Assembly (NCBI GenBank): GCA_964632845.1
Contig: CAZWDU010000007.1
Location: 1-64,000 of the forward strand
Length of the DNA stretch: 64,000 nucleotides
Direction: 5' to 3'
DNA from: JAOZHU01 sp964632845
GTDB lineage: Archaea > Thermoproteota > Bathyarchaeia > Bathyarchaeales > Bathycorpusculaceae
Below the pieces are notes generated by a model. That model was given only the letters and a program-made list of their open reading frames with translations. It searched no databases and was not told where the DNA came from. Both the position numbers and the translations under genes were made by a program. This document shows positions 9,041-18,284 of the stretch, one piece after another; position 1 is the first letter of the stretch, and the number at the start of each line of letters is the position of its first letter.

Positions 9041-10316
9041 CCGCTCCTAACACCTGTAAATCATGGAAGAACCTCGGATAAGACTTTCTGACGCACTCAG
9101 CGTCTTGAATGGTGGTTTCGCCGCTGGCGCCTAAAGCGGCAACTGCGCAAGCCATAGCAATACGATGGTCATTATGTGGGTTCACTACACTGCCACGTAA
9201 AGCACACGGACCTTTAACGGTCAAGCTACTCTCATCCATGGTTATTTCAGCACCCATCTTTTTCAGCTCTAAATAAAGCGATAATAGCCTATCCGACTCC
9301 TTGTACCTAAGCCTTTGGGCGTCATGAATCACTGAAGTGCCCTGTGCGTAACAAGCAAGGGCAGCGCAGACGGGCACAAGGTCAGGTACATCCCGCGCAT
9401 CCACATTCACAGCATCAAGCACTCTGTCACTGCCAGTTATTTCCACTTCGCCAGCGCATACTTTCCCGTTGACGCCCATCCGTTTGAGAACGTCAAGTAT
9501 GGCTTTGTCGCCCTGCGCCGTCTCAGCATCAAGGTTCTTAACACGCACTTCGGAACGGGTTACGGCTGCCGCAGCTAAAAGAAACGCTGCAGAAGAAAAG
9601 TCCCCTGGCACCCTGTGATCGCGTGGCTGATATTCTTGATGTGCGGGTATGTTGATGCGGCTGAAATCCTTGGAAACTGCCACTTCCACACGGTGCTGGG
9701 CGAGCACGTGCCGCGTCATTTGAACGTAGCCTTTCGACTCAAGTGGCGTCGTCAGCGCTATAGCTGCATCCGCCCGCGCTTTTGGGCAGGCAAACATCAA
9801 GCCTGAAACAAATTGGGAGCTCACGTCCCCGCGCATGGATGCTTTTCCGCCAGCTATACCACCGCCACAAACATGAACGATTGTTCTGCTGTCGTGTCGT
9901 TGGATGTGCGCCTCAGCGCCTAACTGCTTAAGGCTTTGAAGCAACGGCTCAATGGGTCTCTGCTCTAAAGAACTGCCGAGAACAAACAATGAAGGCTCCG
10001 CTGCTAAAGCAGCAACAGGCACCATGAACCGCAAAGTAGCACCAGACTCCCCACAGTCAACTGGCTCCTCAGCGCCCTTCAGAGACTTTGCGCCTGTAAC
10101 AGTCCAGCACTCCTCTGTCGCGGTTACGTTTGCGCCTAACGCTATAACCGCACGCAACGCCGCTTCAGTATCCTCAGAACGCAACGGCGCCGAGATTCGG
10201 GAAGTGCCAGCAGAAAGCGCGGCGGCTATGAGCATTCTCTGCGTGTAAGCTTTAGACGGCGGCGCGCAAATTTCACCGCTTAGCCTTTCAGCCTTTCTGA
10301 TTGTAACTGTTGTCAT
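9012..10316 (-). CDS. aroA: 3-phosphoshikimate 1-carboxyvinyltransferase (EPSP synthase)
   Basis: A 434-residue inverse alpha/beta barrel enzyme. Visible are the N-terminal PPSKAYTQRMLIAAAL segment, DCGESGATLRFM (PEP/shikimate-3-phosphate binding), LRYKESDRL and PHNDHRIAMA near the C-terminus. It transfers the enolpyruvyl group of PEP to shikimate-3-phosphate. It overlaps aroK by four bases (ATGA) and aroC by 29, consistent with one polycistronic message. Confidence 0.95.
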   Translation of the reverse strand: MTTVTIRKAERLSGEICAPPSKAYTQRMLIAAALSAGTSRISAPLRSEDTEAALRAVIALGANVTATEECWTVTGAKSLKGAEEPVDCGESGATLRFMVPVAALAAEPSLFVLGSSLEQRPIEPLLQSLKQLGAEAHIQRHDSRTIVHVCGGGIAGGKASMRGDVSSQFVSGLMFACPKARADAAIALTTPLESKGYVQMTRHVLAQHRVEVAVSKDFSRINIPAHQEYQPRDHRVPGDFSSAAFLLAAAAVTRSEVRVKNLDAETAQGDKAILDVLKRMGVNGKVCAGEVEITGSDRVLDAVNVDARDVPDLVPVCAALACYAQGTSVIHDAQRLRYKESDRLLSLYLELKKMGAEITMDESSLTVKGPCALRGSVVNPHNDHRIAMACAVAALGASGETTIQDAECVRKSYPRFFHDLQVLGADVVGGELDR

Positions 10317-11191
10317 CGCAGCGTAATCACCTTGGCTTTTTCACGGTTCAAACGCGTCTGCAACACTTCGCCTTCGTAACGCTGCAGTGCCTGCTTCACC
10401 GCGTCCACTTTGTCGTCAGCAACAACTGCCGTTACTGCAGGACCTTTGCCACACAAGCCAGCAGCCACCGCACCAGCAGCTAAAGCGTCCAAGGCTATTG
10501 AAGCGTCACAGCCCAAAGCCACAGAATAAACTAACCCGTTAAGCGACAGCGCATCCCAGAAATTGCCCTTCAAAGCTTCCTTGTAAGCAATTTTAACCAT
10601 CGGCTTAATACGCTTCAGCCCAACCACATCCGCGTCACCAGTATACGCTTTCCGAGGAGGCACATGAAACAGAACAGTCAAGTCCTCAGGCAACGCCAAA
10701 CGTTTAACAATTTTATTCTTCGTGTTGTCAGTGACCACGGCGCCCCCGAAGTAAGAGGCACAAGCGTCGTCAAAAGCGCCTGTCACCGTGACTTTAGCGT
10801 CGAAAGCAGCTTCCACGCCGAGCTTAACAACCGCTAAATCGTCAAGCGTCTCGCCTAACGCTGCAACCGTGGCTAAAGCCACCGCGTTTGCCGCTGCGCT
10901 ACTGCTTTTTAAACCTCGGGCGATTGGAATGTCTGACCATGTTTGGACTTTGGCGCCGAATTGTTTTTCAACTTTGAACCGGTGGAAAACGCGCTTCACA
11001 GCCTTCTCGATTAGTGTGGTGTTTTCGGTTGGGTCTGAGGTGATCTCGCCTTTGATGACTGCTGGCTCATCGGTTAATGTGACTTCGGCTTTTGTGGAGA
11101 GGTCTACGCCGAAAGCAGCGCCCTTGCCCAGTGCAATCGCGTTTACGATTGTTGCGGCTCCGTGAGCTACTGCTTGTGTTTTCCCAGTCAC
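10313..11191 (-). CDS. aroK: Archaeal shikimate kinase, GHMP family
   Basis: A 292-residue GHMP-superfamily kinase, unrelated in fold to bacterial AroK. The ATP-binding loop PIARGLKSSSAAANAVA lies near residue 90, and a C-terminal GLCGKGPAVTAV motif is present. This is the archaeal non-orthologous shikimate kinase that makes shikimate-3-phosphate. It starts at GTG, sharing one base with the aroE stop (TAGTG) and overlapping aroA at its own end. Its place between aroE and aroA supports the substrate. Confidence 0.93.
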   Translation of the reverse strand: MTGKTQAVAHGAATIVNAIALGKGAAFGVDLSTKAEVTLTDEPAVIKGEITSDPTENTTLIEKAVKRVFHRFKVEKQFGAKVQTWSDIPIARGLKSSSAAANAVALATVAALGETLDDLAVVKLGVEAAFDAKVTVTGAFDDACASYFGGAVVTDNTKNKIVKRLALPEDLTVLFHVPPRKAYTGDADVVGLKRIKPMVKIAYKEALKGNFWDALSLNGLVYSVALGCDASIALDALAAGAVAAGLCGKGPAVTAVVADDKVDAVKQALQRYEGEVLQTRLNREKAKVITLR

Positions 11192-12054
11192 TACGGTGCA
11201 CCCTTGCTGACATTGTTTAGTGCGGCGGTTCGCATAACCTCAACGGGCGCCGCTTGTCCCGTCCAGATTTTGAAAGACTCCGCGCCTTGGTACAGCAGCA
11301 TTTCGACGCCGCTGATTACGCGGGCGCCTGCTGCTTTAGCGGCTTTTGCAAGTTTTGTTTCCGCTGGGTTGTAGACTATGTCCATGACTGTTAAATCGGG
11401 CTTTAGCCATTGAGGCTCCACCAAGCTTTGGTTGACCTGCGGGTGCATGCCCACTGAAGTAGCGTTAACCAGCACGTCAGCATCCTCCAAGTTCGCCTCT
11501 ACAGTGCTTGGTGTAAAGCGGTTGCCCATGATTTTCTTGTCAAACATGATATTCAACGCGTGCGCTAATACCGCTGCTTTTTCAGGCACCCTGTTCAAAA
11601 TGCAAAGCTCTCCAGCTTCTTGGGCAAGCGTGTACGCTATGGCTTTCGCCGCGCCACCTGCCCCCAGCAAAAGCACCTTTTTGCCAGCAGGGTTCACACC
11701 GTTTTCGCGCAACGCATTCAACGCCCCAACGCCGTCCGTGTTGAAGCCTGAAAGCTTGCCTGCGTCGTTGAGGATGGTATTGGCTGAACCGAGAAACCGT
11801 ACAGTCGAGTCTGCCTCGTCTAAGTGCTTGATAACGGCGGTTTTGAGAGGCATAGTCACGTTTAACCCGCGAACGCCCAAGCCCCGTATGCCACGCATTG
11901 CATTCTCCAACCCCGCAGCGTTAACTTTGAAGGCTAATAAGACAAAATCAAGCTTCAAATGCTGAAACGCCGCGTTATGCATTACAGGGCTTAAGCTGTG
12001 CGCGATAGGGTCGCCGATTACGCCGCATAATCGTGTTTTTCCTGAAATCACCAT
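11191..12054 (-). CDS. aroE: Shikimate dehydrogenase
   Basis: A 287-residue protein with GDPIAHSLSPVMHNAAF (shikimate binding), NVTMPLK with the catalytic lysine, NTDGVGALNAL and the NADP loop GAGGAAKAIAY. It reduces 3-dehydroshikimate to shikimate. The ATG at 12054 follows the aroD stop by three bases, so aroD, aroE and aroK are read as a coupled series. Confidence 0.94.
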   Translation of the reverse strand: MVISGKTRLCGVIGDPIAHSLSPVMHNAAFQHLKLDFVLLAFKVNAAGLENAMRGIRGLGVRGLNVTMPLKTAVIKHLDEADSTVRFLGSANTILNDAGKLSGFNTDGVGALNALRENGVNPAGKKVLLLGAGGAAKAIAYTLAQEAGELCILNRVPEKAAVLAHALNIMFDKKIMGNRFTPSTVEANLEDADVLVNATSVGMHPQVNQSLVEPQWLKPDLTVMDIVYNPAETKLAKAAKAAGARVISGVEMLLYQGAESFKIWTGQAAPVEVMRTAALNNVSKGAP

Positions 12055-12057
12055 CTT

Positions 12058-12741
12058 TCACTTCAACCCCAAACCTTCGTAAGCTGCTTGCATCTCCTGA
12101 ATCGTCAACTGCCCCGTAGCAGTTTCGTTTCCGCGTTCAAGCGCGGCGAAAGTGAAGTAGCCGCCGAACAGCGGCGACAACAGCCGTGAGACTTTGCCTG
12201 CCTCGCCCATGGCGAAACACACAAGCTTCGCTTTGCTGGAGGCTGATGACGTGAAATTCAAAACAGCCAGGTTATCTTCAATACAGTTCGCAGTTGTGAC
12301 TATTTTGCAGATGTCAGCTCCGCTGGCAACCTCCCTTGTTAAAACGCTGTTCAGTTCTGCAATGCTCGGGGTTTCGGCAAAATCGTGAAAAGAAATAATC
12401 GGCTTAACGCCTAACCGCTTCAACTCAGTAACAGTTTCACCCAACTTCGTATGGGTTAGCTCGATGTCCACGTACGCGAAACCGCTATTCGCCGCACTAA
12501 GCAAAAGCTGCTGCTGTTCAGTTTCGGTTCCAGAGAACTTGCCGCGGCAACTCTGCAGCTTGCACGTAGCAATTTTCAGCGTTTTTCCATGGGCCGCCAC
12601 ATCCACCAGCCCGCTGTGCTCCTTAAAGCTGTCCAGTCTGACTTCGATGAAATCTGCATGCGCCTCTTCCGCCTTCTCAATCAAACACAGCGCTTCAGCT
12701 ACAGTTTTCGGAAGAATCGACACGCAGATTCGCGGCTTCAC
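12058..12741 (-). CDS. aroD: 3-dehydroquinate dehydratase, type I
   Basis: A 227-residue class I enzyme. FIEVRLDSF and IISFHDFAETPS (catalytic histidine) are seen, as is ADICKIVTTAN with the Schiff-base lysine. The C-terminal part reads FAMGEAGKVSRLLSPLFGG. It dehydrates 3-dehydroquinate to 3-dehydroshikimate through an imine. Its ATG overlaps the stop of the DHQ synthase II gene (ATGA, 12738-12741). Confidence 0.93.
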   Translation of the reverse strand: MKPRICVSILPKTVAEALCLIEKAEEAHADFIEVRLDSFKEHSGLVDVAAHGKTLKIATCKLQSCRGKFSGTETEQQQLLLSAANSGFAYVDIELTHTKLGETVTELKRLGVKPIISFHDFAETPSIAELNSVLTREVASGADICKIVTTANCIEDNLAVLNFTSSASSKAKLVCFAMGEAGKVSRLLSPLFGGYFTFAALERGNETATGQLTIQEMQAAYEGLGLK

Positions 12742-13778
12742 TGCTCTATCACCCTTTCGTCAGCCACGGATACGCCGAAGTGCCTGCCGCCTCTCACCGC
12801 CAAATGCACCAACACTTCATCACCAGCTTTCAGCTCTGTTACTGGCTTTGAGCCGCCAACGGTTACGAGGCGGATGGTTTCAGCGTTCTGGAGAATTACC
12901 TTCACTTTGGCGCCTTCCGCTTCAGCCTCCACGAGCAGTAATGGCCTGAACTCAATTTTTGACCTGCCCACGTTCGTGCGTCGCACTTTGCCTTCTCGGT
13001 TGATTACGAGAACTTCGTCGCCTGCCTTCAACTCCGACAGATAACGCGTATTCTGCAACGAAGCCAACGCGTAGTTGGATGAGGCGCCCGCGTTCACCCT
13101 GAAGGGTCGAGCCTGCACGTACGGATTCTCATGCACTTCAGCTTCGACCAGAAACAGCCCTGCAGATTGGCAGCCGATTAGCATTCCTTCGCCTATGGTC
13201 ATGAGGTCGCAGGTGTCCACGCAAACGCGCGCTCCAGTGTCAATTTGCTTTGTCGCGGTGACTTTTGCAGGGGTTAATTTGAGTTTTGGGGCTTGCTTCT
13301 TTGCTATGGTAGCGGTTTTCGTGAGCTCGGTTGGGTCTGCGGTTTTCAGCAGAACGCCGTCGGTGCCCAGTTCCAATGCTTCCAAAACCAGTTGTGCATC
13401 CGTAGCGTTTGCGACTTCGGCGATGAGTTTGCTTTTTCCGCTGACTCTCGCAATAAGGTTTTCCAGCGGGATAACGCGCCAGTCCAAGCAGTTGATGATA
13501 ACGTAGTCCACGCCAAGCTCTGCGGCTTTGACTGCTGTGTTTTCGTCTTCTTTGCCTTTTATGCTTATTCGCAGAGCGACTTTTTGGTTGGCACCTTTCA
13601 GCTTGGCGATTCTAGCGGCGTCAGAGCTGTTCAACACGCTTATGATGCATGCGCCTAAGCGACTGTGGGCGTGTGTGGCTTCGACTGTGGCGTCGCAGAA
13701 CTCAGCGGCGAGTTTCCGCAGGTTCTCTCTTTCAGCAGGCGAGGCAGATTGAGCTATCTCAAGCCAGAGTTCCTTCAT
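12738..13778 (-). CDS. 3-dehydroquinate synthase II (archaeal AroB')
   Basis: A 346-residue member of the MJ1249 family, not the usual AroB. The N-terminus MKELWLEI, the middle YVIINCLDW and the strongly conserved block with GMLIGCQSAGLFLVEAE, NPYVQARPFRVNAG and SNYAL identify it. In the archaeal pathway it converts the ADTH product (2-amino-3,7-dideoxy-D-threo-hept-6-ulosonate) to 3-dehydroquinate by NAD-dependent oxidative deamination. It directly follows its partner synthase, sharing bases at the stop/start junction (TAATG at 13778). Confidence 0.94.
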   Translation of the reverse strand: MKELWLEIAQSASPAERENLRKLAAEFCDATVEATHAHSRLGACIISVLNSSDAARIAKLKGANQKVALRISIKGKEDENTAVKAAELGVDYVIINCLDWRVIPLENLIARVSGKSKLIAEVANATDAQLVLEALELGTDGVLLKTADPTELTKTATIAKKQAPKLKLTPAKVTATKQIDTGARVCVDTCDLMTIGEGMLIGCQSAGLFLVEAEVHENPYVQARPFRVNAGASSNYALASLQNTRYLSELKAGDEVLVINREGKVRRTNVGRSKIEFRPLLLVEAEAEGAKVKVILQNAETIRLVTVGGSKPVTELKAGDEVLVHLAVRGGRHFGVSVADERVIEQ

Positions 13779-14566
13779 TACTTTTCGCCTAGAATTTTTA
13801 GTGCTTGCTCAACGGTGGCGCCGTTGTGAACGATAGCTGCTAAGGCTTTCACCATTAACGTGGGGTTTCCATGCTGGAACACGTTCCGCCCGATGGAGAA
13901 CCCGGCGCTGCCAGCTTTTATTGAGTCATATGCTGTCTGCAGGAACTCTTGTGTTGTTTTGCATTTGGGTCCGCCTGCGATTACTACGGGGACTGGGCAG
14001 CCTTTCACTACGGTTTTGAATGTTTCGATGTTGCCTGTGTAGTTGGTTTTGATTATGTCTGCGCCTAGTTCTGCGCCTAAACGTGCTGCGTGCGCCACCG
14101 CATCAGCAGCATTTTCATTCGGGATGTTTGGTCCTCGCGGGTACATCATTGCCAGCAGCGGCATACCATAGATATCGCATTCGTCAACGACTTTGCCGAG
14201 TGTGGTAAGCATTTTGTCTTCGTCTTGGGCGCCTACGTTGACGTGTACTGAAACCGCGTCTGCGCCTAGGCGAACAGCCTCAGCTACGCTGCAGATTTGG
14301 ACTTTGTTGTTGAAGTTTGGTGTCAGGTTGGATATGCCTGAGAGCTGCACTATTAAGCCCGTGTTGCCTGTGTCTACGCGGTTGGCTATGCCTTTGTGTA
14401 CTACGACTGCGTCTACGCCGCCTGCGAGTAGCTGGTTGATGATTTCTTGCATGTTGCTTATGCCGTTGATGGGACCTATGGTGACGCCGTGGTCCATGGG
14501 CACCATAACGGTGCGGTTGTCTTCTTTGAGGATTCGTTTTAGTCTTCGGGTTTTTCCTTGATTCAT
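13778..14566 (-). CDS. 2-amino-3,7-dideoxy-D-threo-hept-6-ulosonate (ADTH) synthase, aldolase-like AroA'
   Basis: A 262-residue class I aldolase-like barrel of the MJ0400 family. MVPMDHGVTIGPING is near residue 22, GADIIKTNYTGNIETF carries the Schiff-base lysine, and VIAGGPKCKT is a phosphate-binding segment. It condenses L-aspartate semialdehyde with a deoxyketohexose phosphate and so replaces DAHP synthase. The neighbouring DHQ synthase II and the aspartate kinase upstream make this role more likely than a fructose-bisphosphate aldolase. Confidence 0.92.
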   Translation of the reverse strand: MNQGKTRRLKRILKEDNRTVMVPMDHGVTIGPINGISNMQEIINQLLAGGVDAVVVHKGIANRVDTGNTGLIVQLSGISNLTPNFNNKVQICSVAEAVRLGADAVSVHVNVGAQDEDKMLTTLGKVVDECDIYGMPLLAMMYPRGPNIPNENAADAVAHAARLGAELGADIIKTNYTGNIETFKTVVKGCPVPVVIAGGPKCKTTQEFLQTAYDSIKAGSAGFSIGRNVFQHGNPTLMVKALAAIVHNGATVEQALKILGEK

Positions 14567-14619
14567 GTTTTTTGTTCCTTCTTTTCGTTATTTTTTTGTT
14601 TTTGTGGTTACTGTGATTT

Positions 14620-15870
14620 TTATGGTTGAGGTTTTCTCAGGGCGTTTTTGATGAGTTGTAACGCGTTTTCTTTTTGGTTCCACTCTATGAAGAGGAGTAT
14701 GCTGGATGCGATTGTGAGTATGCCTGAAATGTTTATGCTGTTGACGCGGAGGGTTTCAGAGATTTTCCCGATTATGCCATGCGTTTCTTCTAAGCCGACG
14801 CCGCTGATTTTCAGGAACGCCAACTCCTTCTTAACTGCCATGGCTAAGGCTTCCGCGTGGTTCAGCACGGTCTCGTGCGCCTCGTTGAAAAGCGCGTCCA
14901 TGGTTTTCTCTTGGGAAACGTAAAGTATAGCTGAGTTCGTGTTCATGCTCATGCCCACCACGGTTGCGTGCGCCTTCGCCTTTTCCATTATCTCCTGTAC
15001 TATACGCGGGTTTTCAGACAAGTGATTCCCCAGCACGGTTATCTCAGCCACTTGCGAAGGATAAGCAATGTTCACGCCTAACTCCGTTGCCAAAACACCC
15101 GTGATTATGGTGCCTTCCTTGGTTAAGTCGCCGTGCGCGTGGTTAATCACCCGCACATTGATGCCTTTGGGCTTGTACTTCAAGGCTTTACTGTGGATGA
15201 ACTTGGCGCCTGAATCAGCCAAGCCCACAAGCATGTTAACGTTAATCTCTTGAAGCCTACGCGGGTCAGCAACAACTTTCGGGTCGCCAGTCATTATACC
15301 GTCAGCATCGGTAACCAGCACTACTTCGTCTGCGCCTAAGGCTTCGGCGAGTATGAACGCTGTGGTGTCGCTTCCTCCGCGCCCGAGAGTGGTGATTTTG
15401 CCGTCTAAGGTTCTGCCCACGAAACCCGCGATTACGGGCACTGTGCCTTTTTCTATTACGGGCAACACGTGTTCGCTTATGCGTTGTTGGCACTCGTTTA
15501 GGAGAGGATTTGCGTTGGAGAAGGCTTCGTCTGTGATTATTGGCCAGTCATCATCCAATGGGTCGAAGTAGCGGGATTCTACGCCGTTGGTTCGCAGTGC
15601 GGCGGCGAATATGCGCACGCTGGTTCTTTCGCCCATTGAGAGTATGTCGTCTAAGTCGCGTTTCTCCAGTTTGCCGTTGGAGGTGTTTTTCGCGGTGTTC
15701 ATGAGCACGTCGGTGGTTTTTCCCATTGCTGAAACCACGACGGCGACGCAGGTGCCTTTTTTTGCCTCGTTAACCACTGTGACAACCGCTTTCAGCAACC
15801 GTTCATGATCGGCTAGGCTGGAGCCGCCGAATTTAACCACAATTTTTCTGTGACAATTTGTATTTACCAT
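14620..15870 (-). CDS. lysC: Aspartate kinase with C-terminal ACT domains
   Basis: A 416-residue amino-acid kinase. KFGGSSLADHERL is at the N-terminus (ATP site), TLGRGGSDTTAF near residue 168 and DGIMTGDPKVV near residue 197. Two ACT domains fill the last 140 residues, the usual site of lysine or threonine feedback. It phosphorylates aspartate, the first step towards aspartate semialdehyde. It is the first gene of the minus-strand aromatic operon, 53 bases ahead of ADTH synthase, which uses aspartate semialdehyde. No aspartate-semialdehyde dehydrogenase is present in the window. Confidence 0.93.
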   Translation of the reverse strand: MVNTNCHRKIVVKFGGSSLADHERLLKAVVTVVNEAKKGTCVAVVVSAMGKTTDVLMNTAKNTSNGKLEKRDLDDILSMGERTSVRIFAAALRTNGVESRYFDPLDDDWPIITDEAFSNANPLLNECQQRISEHVLPVIEKGTVPVIAGFVGRTLDGKITTLGRGGSDTTAFILAEALGADEVVLVTDADGIMTGDPKVVADPRRLQEINVNMLVGLADSGAKFIHSKALKYKPKGINVRVINHAHGDLTKEGTIITGVLATELGVNIAYPSQVAEITVLGNHLSENPRIVQEIMEKAKAHATVVGMSMNTNSAILYVSQEKTMDALFNEAHETVLNHAEALAMAVKKELAFLKISGVGLEETHGIIGKISETLRVNSINISGILTIASSILLFIEWNQKENALQLIKNALRKPQP

Positions 15871-16318
15871 TTAACACAACCATCCTGCGCCCAGAACTTC
15901 AACCGAAAAAATTTGTTCAAGCTCTGGGCTAATCAAAAATAATAGTAATAAAACCAATAGCCGAAGCTGCCGAACTGCGCTGAAGAGCTTTCTTTTTTGA
16001 GTACTGAATTATCCATTGTAGCTTCGACCTTGCAGAAAGGACTGGGCTTCAAAAATAAAAGCGTTTCGGAATAGTGCTCGCTAATTATCTTCTGTTTAGA
16101 CGTTTTTTGGGGTCTTTCTAGGTATGCGTCTGCGTCAAAGATGCCTGAAAACCATTAATTGCACGGTTTCGTTTCTACAGCAGGGTTCACTGGTCAAGTA
16201 CACTCATGTAGAGGCTTATAGATTCTTTCGGTCAATGTTTCACTCCACTGCAATGTCAAGAACCCCAAAAAGTATTAATATGTGAGTGCCTCTTTCGAGA
16301 GGCATTGGTTGGAGGTAA
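15871..16318 (+). promoter_or_regulatory. Divergent intergenic region with TATA-like box, hairpin/palindrome and strong ribosome site
   Basis: This 448-base gap separates the divergent lysC and homocysteine operons and holds no convincing gene. On the plus side I see an A/T-rich TATA-like box (AGTATTAATA, 16271-16280). After it comes a perfect 7-bp inverted repeat TGCCTCT-TTCG-AGAGGCA (16287-16304), then the ribosome site GGAGGT (16311-16316). A start site about 25 bases after the box would fall on the right arm, so the repeat could be an operator at the transcription start. If transcription starts earlier it would be an RNA hairpin. Confidence 0.5.
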
Positions 16319-17827
16319 ACGAAACTCAAACCCGAACAGAATAAGCGGACTATAGAAGAAATTAATGAGAAAATAAGAAAGGGCGATGCCCAAGTTTTAA
16401 CCGCTGAAGAAATGAAAAAACTCGTGGAAAGCAGCAGTGTTGAGGTTGCTTTTAAAGAAGTTGACGTTGTCACGACAGGCACTTTTGGAGCTATGTGTTC
16501 TTCAGGGGCAATTATAAACGTTGGGCATTCTGACCCACCAATAAAAATTGAGAAAGCATGGATTAACGACGTTCCAGTTTGCCATCCTGGCGCTGCTGTG
16601 GATTTGTATATTGGTGCTACTGCTGCTTCGGAAACGCAGGCTTTTGAGTATGGCGGAGGGCACGTGATTGAGGACTTGGTCAGCGGAAAAGAAGTTGAGC
16701 TTAAAGCTTCGGCGTATGGTACTGACTGTTACCCACGCACGCAGCTTAACACGCATTTGACGAAGGACGACTTGAACCAGTTTTATTTGCTTAATTTCCG
16801 CAATTGTTATCAACGTTATGCCTGCGCGGTGAATAGTCGTGATGAGACGATTTACACGTACATGGGGAAGCTGTTGCCGCGGTTTCGGAACGCTACGTTC
16901 TCAGGCGCTGGCGAATTGAATCCGTTGATGAATGATCCCGATTATGAGACGATAGGTATTGGCACGCGTATTTTCCTCGGTGGTGCGCAGGGATATGTTA
17001 TCGGCGAAGGGACGCAGCATGACCCTCAGAATCGGTTTGGAACGTTGATGGTTCGGGGGAACGCTAAGGAAATGAATCCTGAGTTCCTTCGTGGCGCTTC
17101 GTTCACGCGTTATGGTACTACGATGTACGTGGGAATAGGTATACCGATTCCTATTTTGAATGAGGGTTTAGCTGCGAAGACTGCTATACGGGATGAGGAG
17201 ATTTTCACTGATGTTGTGGATTATGGTGTGCCTCGCAGGGATCGTCCGAAGCTGGGCAAGGTGAGCTATAAGGAGTTGAAGTCAGGCGCGATAACTGTTG
17301 GTGACAAGCGAGTCAGGGTCAGTTCGCTTTCAAGCTTAAAAACTGCAAAGAAGATTGCTGCGACGTTAAAGTCTTGGATTAAGGATGGTGCGTTTTACTT
17401 GACATCTCCTGTGGAGCTGCTTCCAGTTGAAAGCGTCGCTGAGCCTATGCGGCAGACTGAGGAAGCGTCGTTTGTGGCTAGCGTGATGCATACGGCAGTT
17501 ACGTGCATGGAGAGTGAGCCTATTCGGGCGATTGCGGAGCGTATAGTGACGCAGTCTGTTAACCATATTGTCGTGGTTGATGGCGCTGGCAGGTTGTGCG
17601 GGATTGTTACTTCGTGGGACATTACGCGGGCTATGGCTGAGGGCAGAAAAGCGCTTGGTGACGTGGTTACTAGACGTGTGGTTACTGCCAAGAGTGATGA
17701 GCCTTTGGAAACAGCTTCTAAGCGGATGGCACAGCATAACATTTCGGCTTTGCCGGTGATTGACAGTGCACGCAAAGTGCTGGGGATAGTTACCGCTGAG
17801 GATGTTGCTAAGCTTTTGGGACGGTGA
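16319..17827 (+). CDS. Homocysteine biosynthesis protein (DUF39) with two C-terminal CBS domains; non-standard start
   Basis: A DUF39 domain (roughly residues 30-370, with TGTFGAMCSSGAIINVGHS and FTRYGTTMYVGIGIPIP) is followed by a CBS pair (HIVVVDGAGRLCGIVTSWDI and ISALPVIDSARKVLGIVTAEDV). Family work in Methanosarcina links this protein and its ferredoxin partner to making homocysteine from aspartate semialdehyde and sulfide. The first ATG is at 16412, but family-like sequence (TIEEINEKIRKGD and LTAEEM) continues in frame upstream to a TAA at 16316. The only start candidate matching the GGAGGT site is ACG at 16319. It is either a real non-AUG start, a point mutation or a sequencing error. 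CBS domains suggest adenosyl-ligand control. Confidence 0.88.
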   Translation, partial: TKLKPEQNKRTIEEINEKIRKGDAQVLTAEEMKKLVESSSVEVAFKEVDVVTTGTFGAMCSSGAIINVGHSDPPIKIEKAWINDVPVCHPGAAVDLYIGATAASETQAFEYGGGHVIEDLVSGKEVELKASAYGTDCYPRTQLNTHLTKDDLNQFYLLNFRNCYQRYACAVNSRDETIYTYMGKLLPRFRNATFSGAGELNPLMNDPDYETIGIGTRIFLGGAQGYVIGEGTQHDPQNRFGTLMVRGNAKEMNPEFLRGASFTRYGTTMYVGIGIPIPILNEGLAAKTAIRDEEIFTDVVDYGVPRRDRPKLGKVSYKELKSGAITVGDKRVRVSSLSSLKTAKKIAATLKSWIKDGAFYLTSPVELLPVESVAEPMRQTEEASFVASVMHTAVTCMESEPIRAIAERIVTQSVNHIVVVDGAGRLCGIVTSWDITRAMAEGRKALGDVVTRRVVTAKSDEPLETASKRMAQHNISALPVIDSARKVLGIVTAEDVAKLLGR

Positions 17828-17834
17828 AAAAAAG

Positions 17835-18260
17835 ATGGTGCGAATTCTTCTTAGGTTTTCCGAGGAAAATGTTGCGCAGCCGATAACGTCTGAGATTATT
17901 CTCACGTTGAAAGTGCCCATTAACATAATCACGGCACATGTGAACTCTAAAGGCGGTGAAGTTTTAGCTGATGTTCCTGATGCAGCGTTGGCGAAAATAG
18001 TTAAGGTTTACCGCCAGAAGGGTGTTACCGTTAGTTTGCCGAAGCTTATTGAAGTGGACAGCGACAAGTGTTTCAGTTGTGGTGCTTGTGTGGCGCTTTG
18101 TCCTGTGGAAGCCATAACTTTGGCTGAGGACTGCTCTGTAGTGTTCGATAAGGAAAAATGTGTGGGCAGCACTTGCAGCGCGTGTGTTGAGGCTTGTCCA
18201 GCGAGAGCAATAAGATCGGTTAAACAGGGTAATTCGGAGCTTGCAGGCGAGTTACACTAA
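17835..18260 (+). CDS. NIL-domain ferredoxin, homocysteine synthesis partner
   Basis: A 141-residue protein with an N-terminal NIL domain (about 1-75) followed by two [4Fe-4S] motifs: CFSCGACVALCP and CVGSTCSACVEACP. The second has an extra two-residue insertion between its first cysteines. The family partner of DUF39, it is thought to supply electrons or bind sulfur in homocysteine formation. The ATG at 17835 begins MVRILLRFSEE, the usual NIL start. The longer frame from 17802 overlaps the upstream gene and has no family match. It lies seven bases after the DUF39 gene. Confidence 0.9.
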   Translation: MVRILLRFSEENVAQPITSEIILTLKVPINIITAHVNSKGGEVLADVPDAALAKIVKVYRQKGVTVSLPKLIEVDSDKCFSCGACVALCPVEAITLAEDCSVVFDKEKCVGSTCSACVEACPARAIRSVKQGNSELAGELH

Positions 18261-18284
18261 AAACGGGGAAAACGGCAGTTAGCG

